DNA of 64,000 nucleotides from Streptomyces sp. TRM49041 (GTDB lineage: Bacteria > Actinomycetota > Actinomycetes > Streptomycetales > Streptomycetaceae): NCBI RefSeq assembly GCF_008271805.1, contig NZ_VSRY01000159.1:47871-111870 (forward strand), read 5' to 3'. Position numbers and translations under genes: made by a program. Below are positions 1 through 8,519 of this stretch, piece by piece (positions within the stretch are counted from its first letter, which is position 1; each line of letters starts with the position of its first letter). Below the pieces are notes generated by a model. That model ran no database searches and was not told where the DNA came from. It was given only the letters and a program-made list of their open reading frames with translations.

Positions 1-795
1 CTCACCGCCTGCGGCACCGCCTCCGACCCGGCCACCGCCGACTCGGGCACCGCCGACGCGTCCAAGCCGCTCGTCGTCGCCGCGTCCCCGACGCCGCACG
101 CCGACATCCTCACCTACGTCAAGGACAACCTCGCCGAGAAGGCCGGCCTCAAGCTGGAGATCAAGGAGTTCACCGACTACGTCCTGCCGAACACCGCCAC
201 CCAGCAGGGCCAGGTCGACGCCAACTACTTCCAGCACAAGCCGTACCTGGACGACTTCAACAAGAAGAACAGCACCACCATCGTCCCCGTGGTGAACGTC
301 CACCTCGAACCGCTCGGCCTCTACTCCCAGAAGCTCAAGTCCCTCAAGGACATCAAGCCGGGCCAGACCGTCGCCGTCCCCAACGACACCACCAACGGGG
401 GCCGCGCGCTCAAGCTCCTCGCCGACAACGGCCTGATCGCCCTCAAGGACGGCGTCGGCGCCGATGCCAGGCTCTCCGACATCACGGACAAGAAGGGCCT
501 GGAGTTCAAGGAGCTGGAGGCCGCCACGGTTCCCCGCGCCCTGAGCGACGTCGACGCCGCCGTCATCAACGGCAACTACGCGATCGAGGCCGACCTCACC
601 CCCGCCGAGGACGCCCTGGCCCTCGAGAAGTCCGAGGGCAATCCGTACGCCAACTTCCTCGCCGTCAAGGACGGAAAGCAGAAGGACCCGAGGGTCGTGA
701 AGCTCGCCGAGCTCCTCAACTCGCCCGAGGTCGAGAAGTACATCGAGGACACCTACAACGGCTCCGTCATCCCCGCCTTCGGCGCGGCCAAGTAA
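1..795 (+). CDS. metQ: MetQ/NlpA-family methionine-binding lipoprotein (5' end missing)
   Basis: The solute-binding lipoprotein of a methionine ABC importer, held at the outer face of the membrane. The reading frame is open from base 1, so the start and most of the signal peptide lie outside the window. The first codons read LTACG, a lipobox whose Cys at codon 4 would be lipidated. The body matches the NlpA family: a start like LVVAASPTPHADIL, the NYFQHKPYLDDF ligand-pocket stretch, NDTTNGGRAL, and a late VINGNYA. The ATG at 289 is internal. Partner permease and ATPase genes would be expected upstream. A terminator follows directly. The family is secure; methionine as the ligand is inferred from the family. 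Confidence 0.9.
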   Translation, partial: LTACGTASDPATADSGTADASKPLVVAASPTPHADILTYVKDNLAEKAGLKLEIKEFTDYVLPNTATQQGQVDANYFQHKPYLDDFNKKNSTTIVPVVNVHLEPLGLYSQKLKSLKDIKPGQTVAVPNDTTNGGRALKLLADNGLIALKDGVGADARLSDITDKKGLEFKELEAATVPRALSDVDAAVINGNYAIEADLTPAEDALALEKSEGNPYANFLAVKDGKQKDPRVVKLAELLNSPEVEKYIEDTYNGSVIPAFGAAK

Positions 796-807
796 CAGCA
801 GCCCCAC

Positions 808-845
808 AAAGGGCCCCGCGCACCACCCGGTGCACGGGGCCCTTC
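808..845 (+). terminator. Rho-independent-type terminator after metQ
   Basis: A 15-bp stem (810-824 with 829-843, one mismatch) with a 4-nt loop lies 12 bases after the metQ stop. There is no U tract, as is common in Streptomyces. Confidence 0.7.
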
Positions 846-937
846 CCGTCCCGCCATGCACGGCGGCCAGTTCATGCTGCATGCTGTCCGTTCACGACCT
901 TCACCAACAGTCCCCGGCCCTTTGCATGGAGTTGCGC

Positions 938-1573
938 ATGACCACCACCTTTCCGGACATCTCCATCAGCACGGAACGGTTGGTGCTGCGCCCCTACGAC
1001 GACATGGACATCCCGGCCCACACCGAGATGATGAACGACGAGCTGACCGTCGCCTGGACCTCGGCCCCGCACCCCTACACCACGGCACACGCGGAGGACT
1101 GGGTGCGCAGGATCGCTCCTGCGGAACGCACCGGCGGCCACGGCATCGCACTCGCCGTCACCGAGTTCCTCACCCAGCGCCTCGTCGGCACCGTCCATCT
1201 GCGCCAGACCGACTGGCGCGCCCGCTCCACCGAGATCGCCTATGTCACCGCCCCCTGGGCCCGCGGCGAGGGCTACGCCACCGAATCCGTCCTCGCCGTC
1301 GCCCGCTGGCTCTTCCGCGAACAGCGCTTCGAACGCCTCGAGCTCCGCACCGCCGCGGGCAACACCGCGTCCCAGCAGGTCGCACAGAAGATCGGCTGCA
1401 TCAGCGAAGGCGTCCTGCGCAACGCCTGGATAGCCCGCGCCCAGACGGAGGACGGCGGCTGGACCGAGATCCGGACCGACCTGATCGTCTGGAGCCTCCT
1501 CCCCGAGGACTTCGAAGGCACCACCGACCACTTCGCCGACGCCGGTTACCCCTCCTACAACGACTGGAACTGA
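938..1573 (+). CDS. GNAT N-acetyltransferase, RimJ/RimL type
   Basis: A 211-residue acetyl-CoA-dependent acetyltransferase. It opens with TERLVLRPYDDMD, the usual RimJ/RimL beginning. An acetyl-CoA loop follows (APWARGEGYATES, about residues 106-118), then the family LELRTAAGNTASQQVAQKIG helix region. The start was chosen at ATG 938 because GGAG lies at 928-931. An in-frame ATG at 926 would add four residues. The target could be a ribosomal protein N terminus, another protein or a small amine, and the sequence does not say which. It stands alone between metQ and cobL. Confidence 0.8.
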   Translation: MTTTFPDISISTERLVLRPYDDMDIPAHTEMMNDELTVAWTSAPHPYTTAHAEDWVRRIAPAERTGGHGIALAVTEFLTQRLVGTVHLRQTDWRARSTEIAYVTAPWARGEGYATESVLAVARWLFREQRFERLELRTAAGNTASQQVAQKIGCISEGVLRNAWIARAQTEDGGWTEIRTDLIVWSLLPEDFEGTTDHFADAGYPSYNDWN

Positions 1574-1632
1574 CTCCGGCCACCTGCTGCCCGACGCAGG
1601 TTCCAGGTACGCTCGCACCAGCCCCGACCTGC

Positions 1633-1682
1633 ACCGACACCCCGTACCGACACCCCGTACCGACACCCCGTACCGACACCCC
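1633..1682 (+). repeat. 13-bp tandem repeat upstream of cobL
   Basis: The unit ACCGACACCCCGT is repeated almost four times without a break and ends at the AGGAG ribosome binding site of cobL. Nothing shows whether it is functional. Confidence 0.85.
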
Positions 1683-1697
1683 AGGAGACAGACGAAG

Positions 1698-2900
1698 ATG
1701 GCCGACCGGGTCACGGTGATCGGATGGGACGGCTCCCCGCTCACCGCAGCCGCGCGGTCCGCCCTCTCGGCCGCCACCCTCGTCGCCGGGGCCGCCCACC
1801 ACCTCGCGCTGCCCGAGATCCCCGCCCAGGCCGAACGCATCCGCCTCGGCAGCGTCGACCTCGCCGCCCGCCGCATCGCCGCCCACCGTGGCACCGCCGT
1901 CGTCCTCGCCGACGGCGACCCCGGCTTCTTCGGCGTCGTCCGCACCCTCCGCGCCCCCCAGCACGGCCTCGAAGTCGAAGTCGTCCCCGCCGTCTCCTCC
2001 GTCGCCGCCGCCTTCGCCCGCGCCGGAATGCCCTGGGACGACGCCCGTGTCGTCGTCGCCCACACCCGGACGCTGCGCCGCGCCGTCAACGTCTGCCGCG
2101 CCCACCCCAAGGTCGCCGTCCTCACCTCCCCGGGCGCCGGACCCGCCGAACTCGCCCTCATGCTCGACGGCGTCCATCGCACCTTCGTCATCTGCGAGGC
2201 CCTGGGCACCGAGCGGGAACAGGTCACCGTCCTCACCTCCGACAAGGTCGCCGACCACACCTGGCGCAACCCCAACGTCGTCATCGTCATCGGCGGCTCC
2301 GCCACCCCCGGCAGCGGCTGGCTCATGGGCCCCGACCCCGGCCCCGCGCGCGGCTGGGGACTGCCCCCGGAGGCGTACGACGAGGAGCCCACCCACGCGA
2401 CGGGCGAGGCCCCCGAGCTCCGTGCCGCCCAGCTGGCCCGCCTGGGCCCCCGCGTCGGCGACCTCGTGTGGGACATCGGCACCGGCTCCGGCGCCTTCGC
2501 CGCCGAGGCCGCCCGCTTCGGCGCCGCCGTCATCGCCGTGGACGCCGACCCGGCCGCCTGTGCCCGTGCGGAGGCGGCCGCCCGTCGCTTCGGCGTCCAG
2601 CTCCAGACCGTCACCGGCCGCGCCCCGTACGTACTGGAACGTCTCCCCGAACCCGACGTCGTACGCGTCGGCGGCGGGGGAGCGCCCGTCGTGGCCGCCT
2701 GCGCGGACCGGCGCCCCGAACGGATCGTCGCGCACGCCGGCACCCGCGACGAGGCCGAGGCCGTCGGAGCGGCCCTCACCGCCGGCGGCTACACCGTCGA
2801 GTGCCGCCTCCTTCAGTCCGTCGACCTCGACCCCGCCGCCTGGTCCGAACGCGACCGCTCGGTGGCCTTCCTCATCGCCGGACGCAGACCCGCCCCGTGA
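1698..2900 (+). CDS. cobL: Precorrin-6Y C5,15-methyltransferase (decarboxylating) CobL
   Basis: A cobalamin-pathway enzyme that methylates precorrin-6Y at C5 and C15 with decarboxylation, using S-adenosylmethionine. It has 400 residues in two domains. The first (about 1-200, CbiE-like) has a VTVIGWDGSPL start and a VLADGDPGFFG tetrapyrrole-methylase motif. The second (about 225-400, CbiT-like) has the SAM motif VWDIGTGSGAFAAEAA followed by AVDADP. Fused CobL is the form seen in the aerobic pathway. AGGAG at 1683-1687 supports ATG 1698. It lies near two other cobalamin genes (BluB-CobT and CobA/CysG). Confidence 0.92.
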   Translation: MADRVTVIGWDGSPLTAAARSALSAATLVAGAAHHLALPEIPAQAERIRLGSVDLAARRIAAHRGTAVVLADGDPGFFGVVRTLRAPQHGLEVEVVPAVSSVAAAFARAGMPWDDARVVVAHTRTLRRAVNVCRAHPKVAVLTSPGAGPAELALMLDGVHRTFVICEALGTEREQVTVLTSDKVADHTWRNPNVVIVIGGSATPGSGWLMGPDPGPARGWGLPPEAYDEEPTHATGEAPELRAAQLARLGPRVGDLVWDIGTGSGAFAAEAARFGAAVIAVDADPAACARAEAAARRFGVQLQTVTGRAPYVLERLPEPDVVRVGGGGAPVVAACADRRPERIVAHAGTRDEAEAVGAALTAGGYTVECRLLQSVDLDPAAWSERDRSVAFLIAGRRPAP

Positions 2901-3198
2901 TCCTGTCGCTACAGAAGGACAGGTAGGCTGGCCGACCGTTCCACCACAGCCGGGCATTCGTTCGTCAATATCCGGAGAAGTGCCCCTCTTCGGGGTCATC
3001 ACGTGGGAGAACGTGACAGGGGGGGACGCGCGACGTGGCGCAGTCCACAGCCGACCGTGGCGGAAGCCGCTGCCGCGGGGCCCGAAGGCGGAGAGAATGC
3101 TGCGTGTCCGCACGCCGTTCGTGCCGCGCGGCGCGCACGCTCGTTGTTGATGGCGGGCGGAAGTCTGAAGGAGCAGAACCGATGGGCGAGGGGTACGC
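2901..3198 (+). promoter_or_regulatory. Upstream region of the BluB-CobT gene, possible long leader
   Basis: This is almost 300 bases between cobL and the next large gene. A TAGGCT hexamer at 2924-2929 could be a -10 box, which would leave a leader of about 260 nt. A short inverted repeat (CCTGTC 2902-2907, GACAGG 2918-2923) sits just before it. A strong AAGGAG at 3168-3173 precedes a six-codon ORF. I searched by eye for a cobalamin riboswitch core and did not find one. Confidence 0.35.
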
Positions 3199-3202
3199 AT
3201 GA
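3182..3202 (+). CDS. Possible six-codon leader minicistron (MGEGYA)
   Basis: ATG at 3182 lies eight bases after a strong AAGGAG. The ORF reads MGEGYA and stops in a TGA that overlaps the ATG of the BluB-CobT gene (ATGA at 3199-3202). This arrangement favours translational coupling: ribosomes recruited at the strong site would end on the start of the large gene. Its existence as a translated peptide is inferred. Confidence 0.4.
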   Translation: MGEGYA

Positions 3203-6200
3203 CTGACACCGGCCAGGTCCCGGGCGAGGGACAGCCGGAGAACGCAGGCATGGTGGAGCAGCCGGGCATGCCCGCTCCGGGTGCGTACACCTTCCTCGAC
3301 CCCTCCGAGAACACCGCCGACGACGATGACCTTCTCCTGATGCCGGGCGCCCAGGGCGCCTGGACCGAGCCGCAGCCCGGCGTCCCGACGGCCCCGCCGG
3401 TGGCCGTACCGATGCCGCAGGCGGCCGCGCAGCCCGGGTACGATCCGTTCGCCCAGGAGGCCGCCGTCGCGTACGAGCCCGCCGTCCACGAGACCGGAGC
3501 GCACGAGACCGGAGCGCACGAGGCGGGCGGCCGGGACTCCGGCTCCGTCGACCTCGGGGCCGTACGGTTCCCTCAGTCGGCCGCCGGCCAGGCGCCGCAG
3601 CACGCGCGGCGCCCCCTCCACATGGGCCCGCCCATGCCCGAGAGCACGGGCGGCGTGGTGCGCTCGCTCGCCGACCGTGGGCCGGCGCCCATGCCGGTCC
3701 AGGGCCCGCCGACGACCGGCCCCGAGTACCTGGACGTCCCGCGCGAGGAGCCCGCCTCCGTACGGCCCGCACCGCAGACGGCCGAGGTCCCTCCACAGGG
3801 CGCGGAACCCTGGTCGCAGCAGTCACACGAGTCACAGCAGCCCCAGAATCCGCTTGCCGCCCCAGCAGAAACGGTCGTCCGGGACCCGGCGGCTCCGGCG
3901 CAGTTCGTGCCGGTGGAGGGCTCCGTCCCGACCGCCCCGAACCTCGCCCCCACGCCGGGCAGCCCCGAGCCGGCCCAGGCGCCCGAACCCGCCCCGAGGG
4001 TTCCCGCCCCCCGCGACGGTGCCACGACGGAGCCCCAGGCCCCGCAGGCCCCGGAGGCCGGCGTCGACCAGGCGCAGCAGGTCCAGGCGGCTGTACAGCC
4101 GACGCCCCCGCAGGGCGTCCCGACCCCGGAGCAGGCCACCGTGGCTCCCGAACCGACCCCGGCCCCAGCCCAACCGACCCCAGCCCAGCCAGCCCCGGCC
4201 CAGCCGACGTCGGCCCAGCCGACGCCGACCCCGGCCCAGCCGACCCAGGCCCCCGAGCAGGCCGTCCCCGTTCCCGAGCAGGGCGCCCCCGCCCCGGCAC
4301 AGGCGACGCCCGCCCATGGCGTCCCGGCCACCGAGCCGACCCCCCAGGCCCCGGGCCAGGGCGTTCCGGCGCCAGAACAGGGCATCCCGGTCCCGCAGGC
4401 CGCGGCCGCCGAACAGACACCGACCGCTCCCGAGCAGGGCGCACCCGCCCCGGAGCAGGCCCCGGCCGCCGAGCAGGTCCCGGCCGCGCCCCAGCAGGAA
4501 GCGCCCGGCCCTGAGCGGGCCTCCGGTCCCGAGCAGGTGCTGCCCGCGCAGGAGCCGACCGTCGCCCCGGCGCCGGAGCCCACCACTCCCGAACAGATGA
4601 CGCAGGTCCCGGGGCAGGCGGCTCCCGCGCCCGCGCAGGGGACGACGCCCGAGCCGGTCGCCCCCGCCGCCGAGCCGGTGGCCCAGGCGCGGGCCGTCCC
4701 CGTCGCCGGGCAGCCGGGCCCCGCCCCCGCGCAGACGACGCCCGCCCCGGAGCAGGCCGCCACCCCCGCGCAAGGCACGCCGGTCCAGGAACCGGCCCAG
4801 CCCGCGGCCGAGCCGACCGAGCAGGCGGGCCACACCGCGGACGCCCGGCCCGCCGAAGGCCCGGCGGACGGGACGGGTCCGGCCGAGGCGGCGCCCACCG
4901 ACTCGGCACCCACTTCCGCCGCGCCCGCCGACCAGGCCCAGGCCGGACAGGCACCCGTCGTCGCCGTGCCCACCGCAGCCGCGCCCGACGAGCAGACAGC
5001 CCCCGCCGAGCAGGCAACCGCCGCGGCTGCCGACGCCACCGCGCCCGTCGACCCGGCCGCCGGCGTCGCGCCGGCCGATCCCGCACCCGCCGAGCAGACC
5101 ACCGCCGAGCAGGCAGCCACCGAGCAGGCAGCCGCCGACGCGGACCCCATCGCTGCCGCCGCCGACCCGGCGCTCGCCGAGCAGCCCCCCGCGGGCGCCG
5201 AGGCCGCGGCTGCCGAGGCTGCCGCGCTCACCGCCCCGGCCCCCGCCCCCGAGGAGGCGCAGCCCGCAGACGGCTCCGACGCCGGCGCCCCGGCGCCCGG
5301 CTACGCGGACGACGAGCGTGAGGCGATCCTGCGGGTGATGCGGGAACGCCGCGACATCCGCAACGGCTTCCGCAGCGACCCGATCCCGCACGAGGTGCTC
5401 CTGCGCGTCCTGGAGGCGGCCCACACGGCGCCCTCCGTCGGCCACTCGCAGCCCTGGGACTTCGTCGTCATCCGCTCCGCCGAGACGCGCCGCAGCATGC
5501 ACGAACTCGCGCAGCGCCAGCGCGAGGCGTACGCCAATTCGCTGCCCAAGGGCCGGGCCAAGCAGTTCAAGGAACTGAAGATCGAGGCCATCCTCGACAC
5601 TCCGGTGAACATCGTCGTCACCGCCGACCCGACCCGCGGCGGCCGCCACACCCTGGGCCGCCACACGCAGCCGCAGATGGCCCCGTACTCCTCCGCGCTC
5701 GCCGTCGAGAACCTCTGGCTCGCCGCCCGCGCCGAGGGCCTCGGCGTCGGCTGGGTCAGCTTCTTCGACGAGCGCGAGATGGTCCGCGTCCTCGGTCTGC
5801 CCGACCACCTCGAAGTGGTCGCGTACCTCTGCGTCGGCTACGTCGACGAGTTCCCCGACGAGCCCGAGCTGATGCAGGCGGGCTGGTCCAAGCGCCGCCC
5901 GCTGTCGTGGGTCGTCCACGAGGAGACGTACGGCCGCCGCGCGCTGCCCGGCGAGGAGCCGCACGACCTCCTCCAGGAGACCGTCGCCAACATCCGGCCG
6001 CTGGACGCGAAGGCGCTCGGCGAGGCGTGGGAGCGCCAGAAGCGCATGACCAAGCCGGCCGGCGCCCTCGGCATGCTGGAGATCATCTCCGCCCAGCTCT
6101 CCGGCCTCTCCCGCACCTGCCCGCCCCCCGTCCCGGAGCCCGCCGCCGTGGCGATCTTCGCGGGTGACCACGGGGTGCACGCCCAGGGCGTCACCGCCTG

Positions 6201-7017
6201 GCCGCAGGAGGTGACGGCCCAGATGGTCGCCAACTTCCTCGGCGGCGGCGCGGTCTGCAACGCGTTCGCCCACCAGGTCGGCGCGGAGGTCTGCGTCGTC
6301 GACGTCGGCGTCGCCGCCGAACTCCCGGCCACGCCCGGCCTGCTGCCCCGCAAGGTGCGCCCCGGCACGGCCGACTTCACCGCGGGGCCCGCCCTCACCC
6401 ACGAGGACGTCCTCTCCGCCATCGAGGTCGGCATCGAGACCGCCCGCGACCTGGTCGCCGCCGGCAACAAGGCCGTCCTCACCGGCGAGATGGGCATCGC
6501 GAACACCACCGCGTCGGCCGCGCTGATCTCCGTCTTCACGGGCGCGGACCCCGCCGAGGTCACCGGCCGCGGCACCGGTATCAACGACGAGATGCACGCC
6601 CGCAAGGTCGACGTCGTACGCCGGGCCCTCGACCTCCACAAGCCGGACCCGGCCGACCCGATCGGCGTCCTCGCGGCGATCGGCGGCCTGGAGCACGCCG
6701 CGATGGTCGGCTTCATCCTCGGCGGCGCGTCCCTGCGTACCCCCGTCATCCTCGACGGGGTCAGCGCGGGCGCGGCGGCCCTGGTCGCCCGGGCCATCGC
6801 ACCCGAGTCCCTGGCGGCCTGCATCGCTGGCCACCGCAGCGCCGAGCCCGGCCATGTGGCCGCGCTCAACAAGCTGGGCCTCCGCCCCCTGGTCGACCTG
6901 GACCTCCGCCTCGGCGAGGGCACCGGCGCCCTGCTGGCCCTCCCCCTGGTGCAGAGCGCGGCCCGCGCCATGCACGAGGTGGCGACGTTCGACTCGGCCG
7001 GCGTCACCGAGAAGTAG
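3199..7017 (+). CDS. cobT: Fused BluB-like nitroreductase and CobT phosphoribosyltransferase with long disordered N terminus
   Basis: A 1272-residue protein in three parts. Residues 1 to about 700 are low-complexity, rich in Pro, Ala, Gln and Glu, with many APEQ/PAQ-like units and no recognisable fold. Residues about 703-915 are nitroreductase/BluB-like (RERRDIRNGF, APSVGHSQPWDF, AVENLWLAARAEGLGVGWV); BluB makes 5,6-dimethylbenzimidazole from reduced flavin. Residues about 920-1272 are CobT (FAGDHGVHAQGVTAWPQEVT, GEMGIANTTASAAL, and LGEGTGA near the end with the catalytic Glu region). CobT activates dimethylbenzimidazole with nicotinate mononucleotide for the lower ligand of cobalamin. The fusion joins consecutive steps. 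GAGGGG precedes ATG 3199, and a minicistron overlaps it. Domain calls are firm; the role of the head is unknown. Confidence 0.88.
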   Translation: MTDTGQVPGEGQPENAGMVEQPGMPAPGAYTFLDPSENTADDDDLLLMPGAQGAWTEPQPGVPTAPPVAVPMPQAAAQPGYDPFAQEAAVAYEPAVHETGAHETGAHEAGGRDSGSVDLGAVRFPQSAAGQAPQHARRPLHMGPPMPESTGGVVRSLADRGPAPMPVQGPPTTGPEYLDVPREEPASVRPAPQTAEVPPQGAEPWSQQSHESQQPQNPLAAPAETVVRDPAAPAQFVPVEGSVPTAPNLAPTPGSPEPAQAPEPAPRVPAPRDGATTEPQAPQAPEAGVDQAQQVQAAVQPTPPQGVPTPEQATVAPEPTPAPAQPTPAQPAPAQPTSAQPTPTPAQPTQAPEQAVPVPEQGAPAPAQATPAHGVPATEPTPQAPGQGVPAPEQGIPVPQAAAAEQTPTAPEQGAPAPEQAPAAEQVPAAPQQEAPGPERASGPEQVLPAQEPTVAPAPEPTTPEQMTQVPGQAAPAPAQGTTPEPVAPAAEPVAQARAVPVAGQPGPAPAQTTPAPEQAATPAQGTPVQEPAQPAAEPTEQAGHTADARPAEGPADGTGPAEAAPTDSAPTSAAPADQAQAGQAPVVAVPTAAAPDEQTAPAEQATAAAADATAPVDPAAGVAPADPAPAEQTTAEQAATEQAAADADPIAAAADPALAEQPPAGAEAAAAEAAALTAPAPAPEEAQPADGSDAGAPAPGYADDEREAILRVMRERRDIRNGFRSDPIPHEVLLRVLEAAHTAPSVGHSQPWDFVVIRSAETRRSMHELAQRQREAYANSLPKGRAKQFKELKIEAILDTPVNIVVTADPTRGGRHTLGRHTQPQMAPYSSALAVENLWLAARAEGLGVGWVSFFDEREMVRVLGLPDHLEVVAYLCVGYVDEFPDEPELMQAGWSKRRPLSWVVHEETYGRRALPGEEPHDLLQETVANIRPLDAKALGEAWERQKRMTKPAGALGMLEIISAQLSGLSRTCPPPVPEPAAVAIFAGDHGVHAQGVTAWPQEVTAQMVANFLGGGAVCNAFAHQVGAEVCVVDVGVAAELPATPGLLPRKVRPGTADFTAGPALTHEDVLSAIEVGIETARDLVAAGNKAVLTGEMGIANTTASAALISVFTGADPAEVTGRGTGINDEMHARKVDVVRRALDLHKPDPADPIGVLAAIGGLEHAAMVGFILGGASLRTPVILDGVSAGAAALVARAIAPESLAACIAGHRSAEPGHVAALNKLGLRPLVDLDLRLGEGTGALLALPLVQSAARAMHEVATFDSAGVTEK

Positions 7018-7050
7018 CCGCACCCGGGCGCCGGGTCGCCGTACGAGGCC

Positions 7051-7107
7051 GGTCCCGTTGTGGGCATGCGTTCCGTCTGGGCCGGAACGGGTGGACACAA
7101 CGGGACC
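7051..7107 (+). terminator. Large hairpin after the BluB-CobT gene
   Basis: A perfect 12-bp outer stem (7051-7062 with 7096-7107) encloses a second perfect 7-bp stem (7069-7075 with 7083-7089). It lies about 35 bases after the stop and probably terminates transcription. Confidence 0.7.
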
Positions 7108-7216
7108 CGGCGGCGCGGCCCCGTATCGTGGTCGCAGCGCACGCCCCTCTCACCAGCCACTTCACCGCCGCAGTGGCTCCGCACACCGCACCACCCGCCG
7201 AGGAGACCACACCGCC

Positions 7217-8449
7217 ATGGTCGAAAACGCCGAGCAGCCCGCCTACCCCGTCGGTCTTCGCCTCTCCGGGCGCCGTGTCGTCGTCATCGGCGGCGGCCAG
7301 GTGGCTCAGCGCCGCCTCCCGGCGCTGATCGCCGCGGGCGCGGACGTCACGCTCGTCTCGCCGTCCGCCACCGCGTCCGTGGAGGCCATGGCGGAGGCCG
7401 GTGAGATCCGCTGGGAGCGCCGCAGGTACGAGGACGGCGACATCGCCGACGCCTGGTACGCGCTGATCGCGACCACCGACCCGGCCGCCAACGCCCGCGC
7501 CTCCGCCGAGGCCGAGCGGACCAAGACCTGGTGCGTACGCGCCGACGACGCCGAGGCGGCCACCGCCTGGACCCCGGCGACCGGCCGGATCGAAGGTGTC
7601 ACCGTCGCGGTCCTCACGGGTAACGACCCGCGCCGCTCCGCCGCCGTCCGGGACGCGATCGTCGAGGGCCTGCGCGACGGCACCCTCGCGGCACCCCAGC
7701 ACCGCGCCCGCGCCCCGTTCGTCGCCCTGGTGGGCGGCGGCCCCGGCGACCCGGACCTGATCACGGTCCGCGGCCGCCGCCTCCTCGCCGAGGCCGACGT
7801 GGTCATCGCCGACCGGCTGGGCCCGCGCGACCTCCTGGACGAGCTGCCGCCGCACGTCGAGGTCATCGACGCGGCGAAGATCCCGTACGGCCGTTTCATG
7901 GCTCAGGAGGCGATCAACAACGCGCTGATCGAGCACGCCAAGCGGGGCAGGTCGGTGGTCCGCCTCAAGGGCGGCGACCCGTTCGTGTTCGGCCGCGGCA
8001 TGGAGGAGGCCCAGGCGCTCGCCGAGGCGGGCATCGCCTGTACGGTCGTCCCCGGCATCTCCAGCTCCATCTCGGTGCCCGGAGCTGCCGGCATCCCGGT
8101 CACCCACCGCGGGGTCGCCCATGAGTTCACGGTGGTCAGCGGCCATGTCGCCCCGGACGACCCACGGTCCCTGGTGGACTGGGCGTCCCTGGCGAAGCTC
8201 CGCGGCACACTGGTGATCCTCATGGGCGTGGACAAGATCGGGAAGATCGCCGAAGCCCTGATCGCACACGGCAAGGACCCGGCCACCCCGCTCGCCCTCG
8301 TCCAGGAGGGCACGACATCTGCCCAGCGCCGCGTGGACGCCACGCTCGCGACGGTCGCCGAGACGGTCAGGGCGCAGGACGTACGTCCCCCGGCGGTCAT
8401 CGTGATCGGCGACGTGGTCGCCGAAGGCCCGGCCAAGCACCAGCGGTAA
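7217..8449 (+). CDS. cobA: Siroheme synthase-type uroporphyrinogen-III C-methyltransferase (CobA/CysG)
   Basis: A 410-residue two-part protein. Residues about 10-150 form an NAD-binding precorrin-2 dehydrogenase-like domain (VVVIGGGQVAQRRLPALIAAGADV). Residues about 165-405 are the SAM-dependent uroporphyrinogen-III methyltransferase (VALVGGGPGDPDLITVRG, VRLKGGDPFVFGRG, VVPGISSSISVP). The product precorrin-2 feeds both siroheme and cobalamin. ATG 7217 was chosen because AGGAG lies at 7201-7205; the frame is open further upstream inside the previous gene. It completes the local cobalamin trio. Confidence 0.93.
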   Translation: MVENAEQPAYPVGLRLSGRRVVVIGGGQVAQRRLPALIAAGADVTLVSPSATASVEAMAEAGEIRWERRRYEDGDIADAWYALIATTDPAANARASAEAERTKTWCVRADDAEAATAWTPATGRIEGVTVAVLTGNDPRRSAAVRDAIVEGLRDGTLAAPQHRARAPFVALVGGGPGDPDLITVRGRRLLAEADVVIADRLGPRDLLDELPPHVEVIDAAKIPYGRFMAQEAINNALIEHAKRGRSVVRLKGGDPFVFGRGMEEAQALAEAGIACTVVPGISSSISVPGAAGIPVTHRGVAHEFTVVSGHVAPDDPRSLVDWASLAKLRGTLVILMGVDKIGKIAEALIAHGKDPATPLALVQEGTTSAQRRVDATLATVAETVRAQDVRPPAVIVIGDVVAEGPAKHQR

Positions 8450-8519
8450 GCCCCTCCCGCCGACTCACGCCCACCCGGCGGCCGTTGGCACCCCACCTTC
8501 GACAAGGCAGTATCACCTC

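Noticed and set aside
2901..3198. Cobalamin riboswitch before the BluB-CobT gene
   Set aside because: The length and context invite one, but I could not find the conserved core or B12-box-like sequence by eye. A covariance-model search would settle it.
3003..3206. 67-codon plus-strand ORF upstream of BluB-CobT
   Set aside because: GTG start without a ribosome binding site, no coding character, and it overlaps the better supported minicistron and CobT start.
3832..7098. Long minus-strand ORF antisense to BluB-CobT
   Set aside because: High GC keeps antisense frames open. The plus frame has clear BluB and CobT motifs; the minus frame has none.
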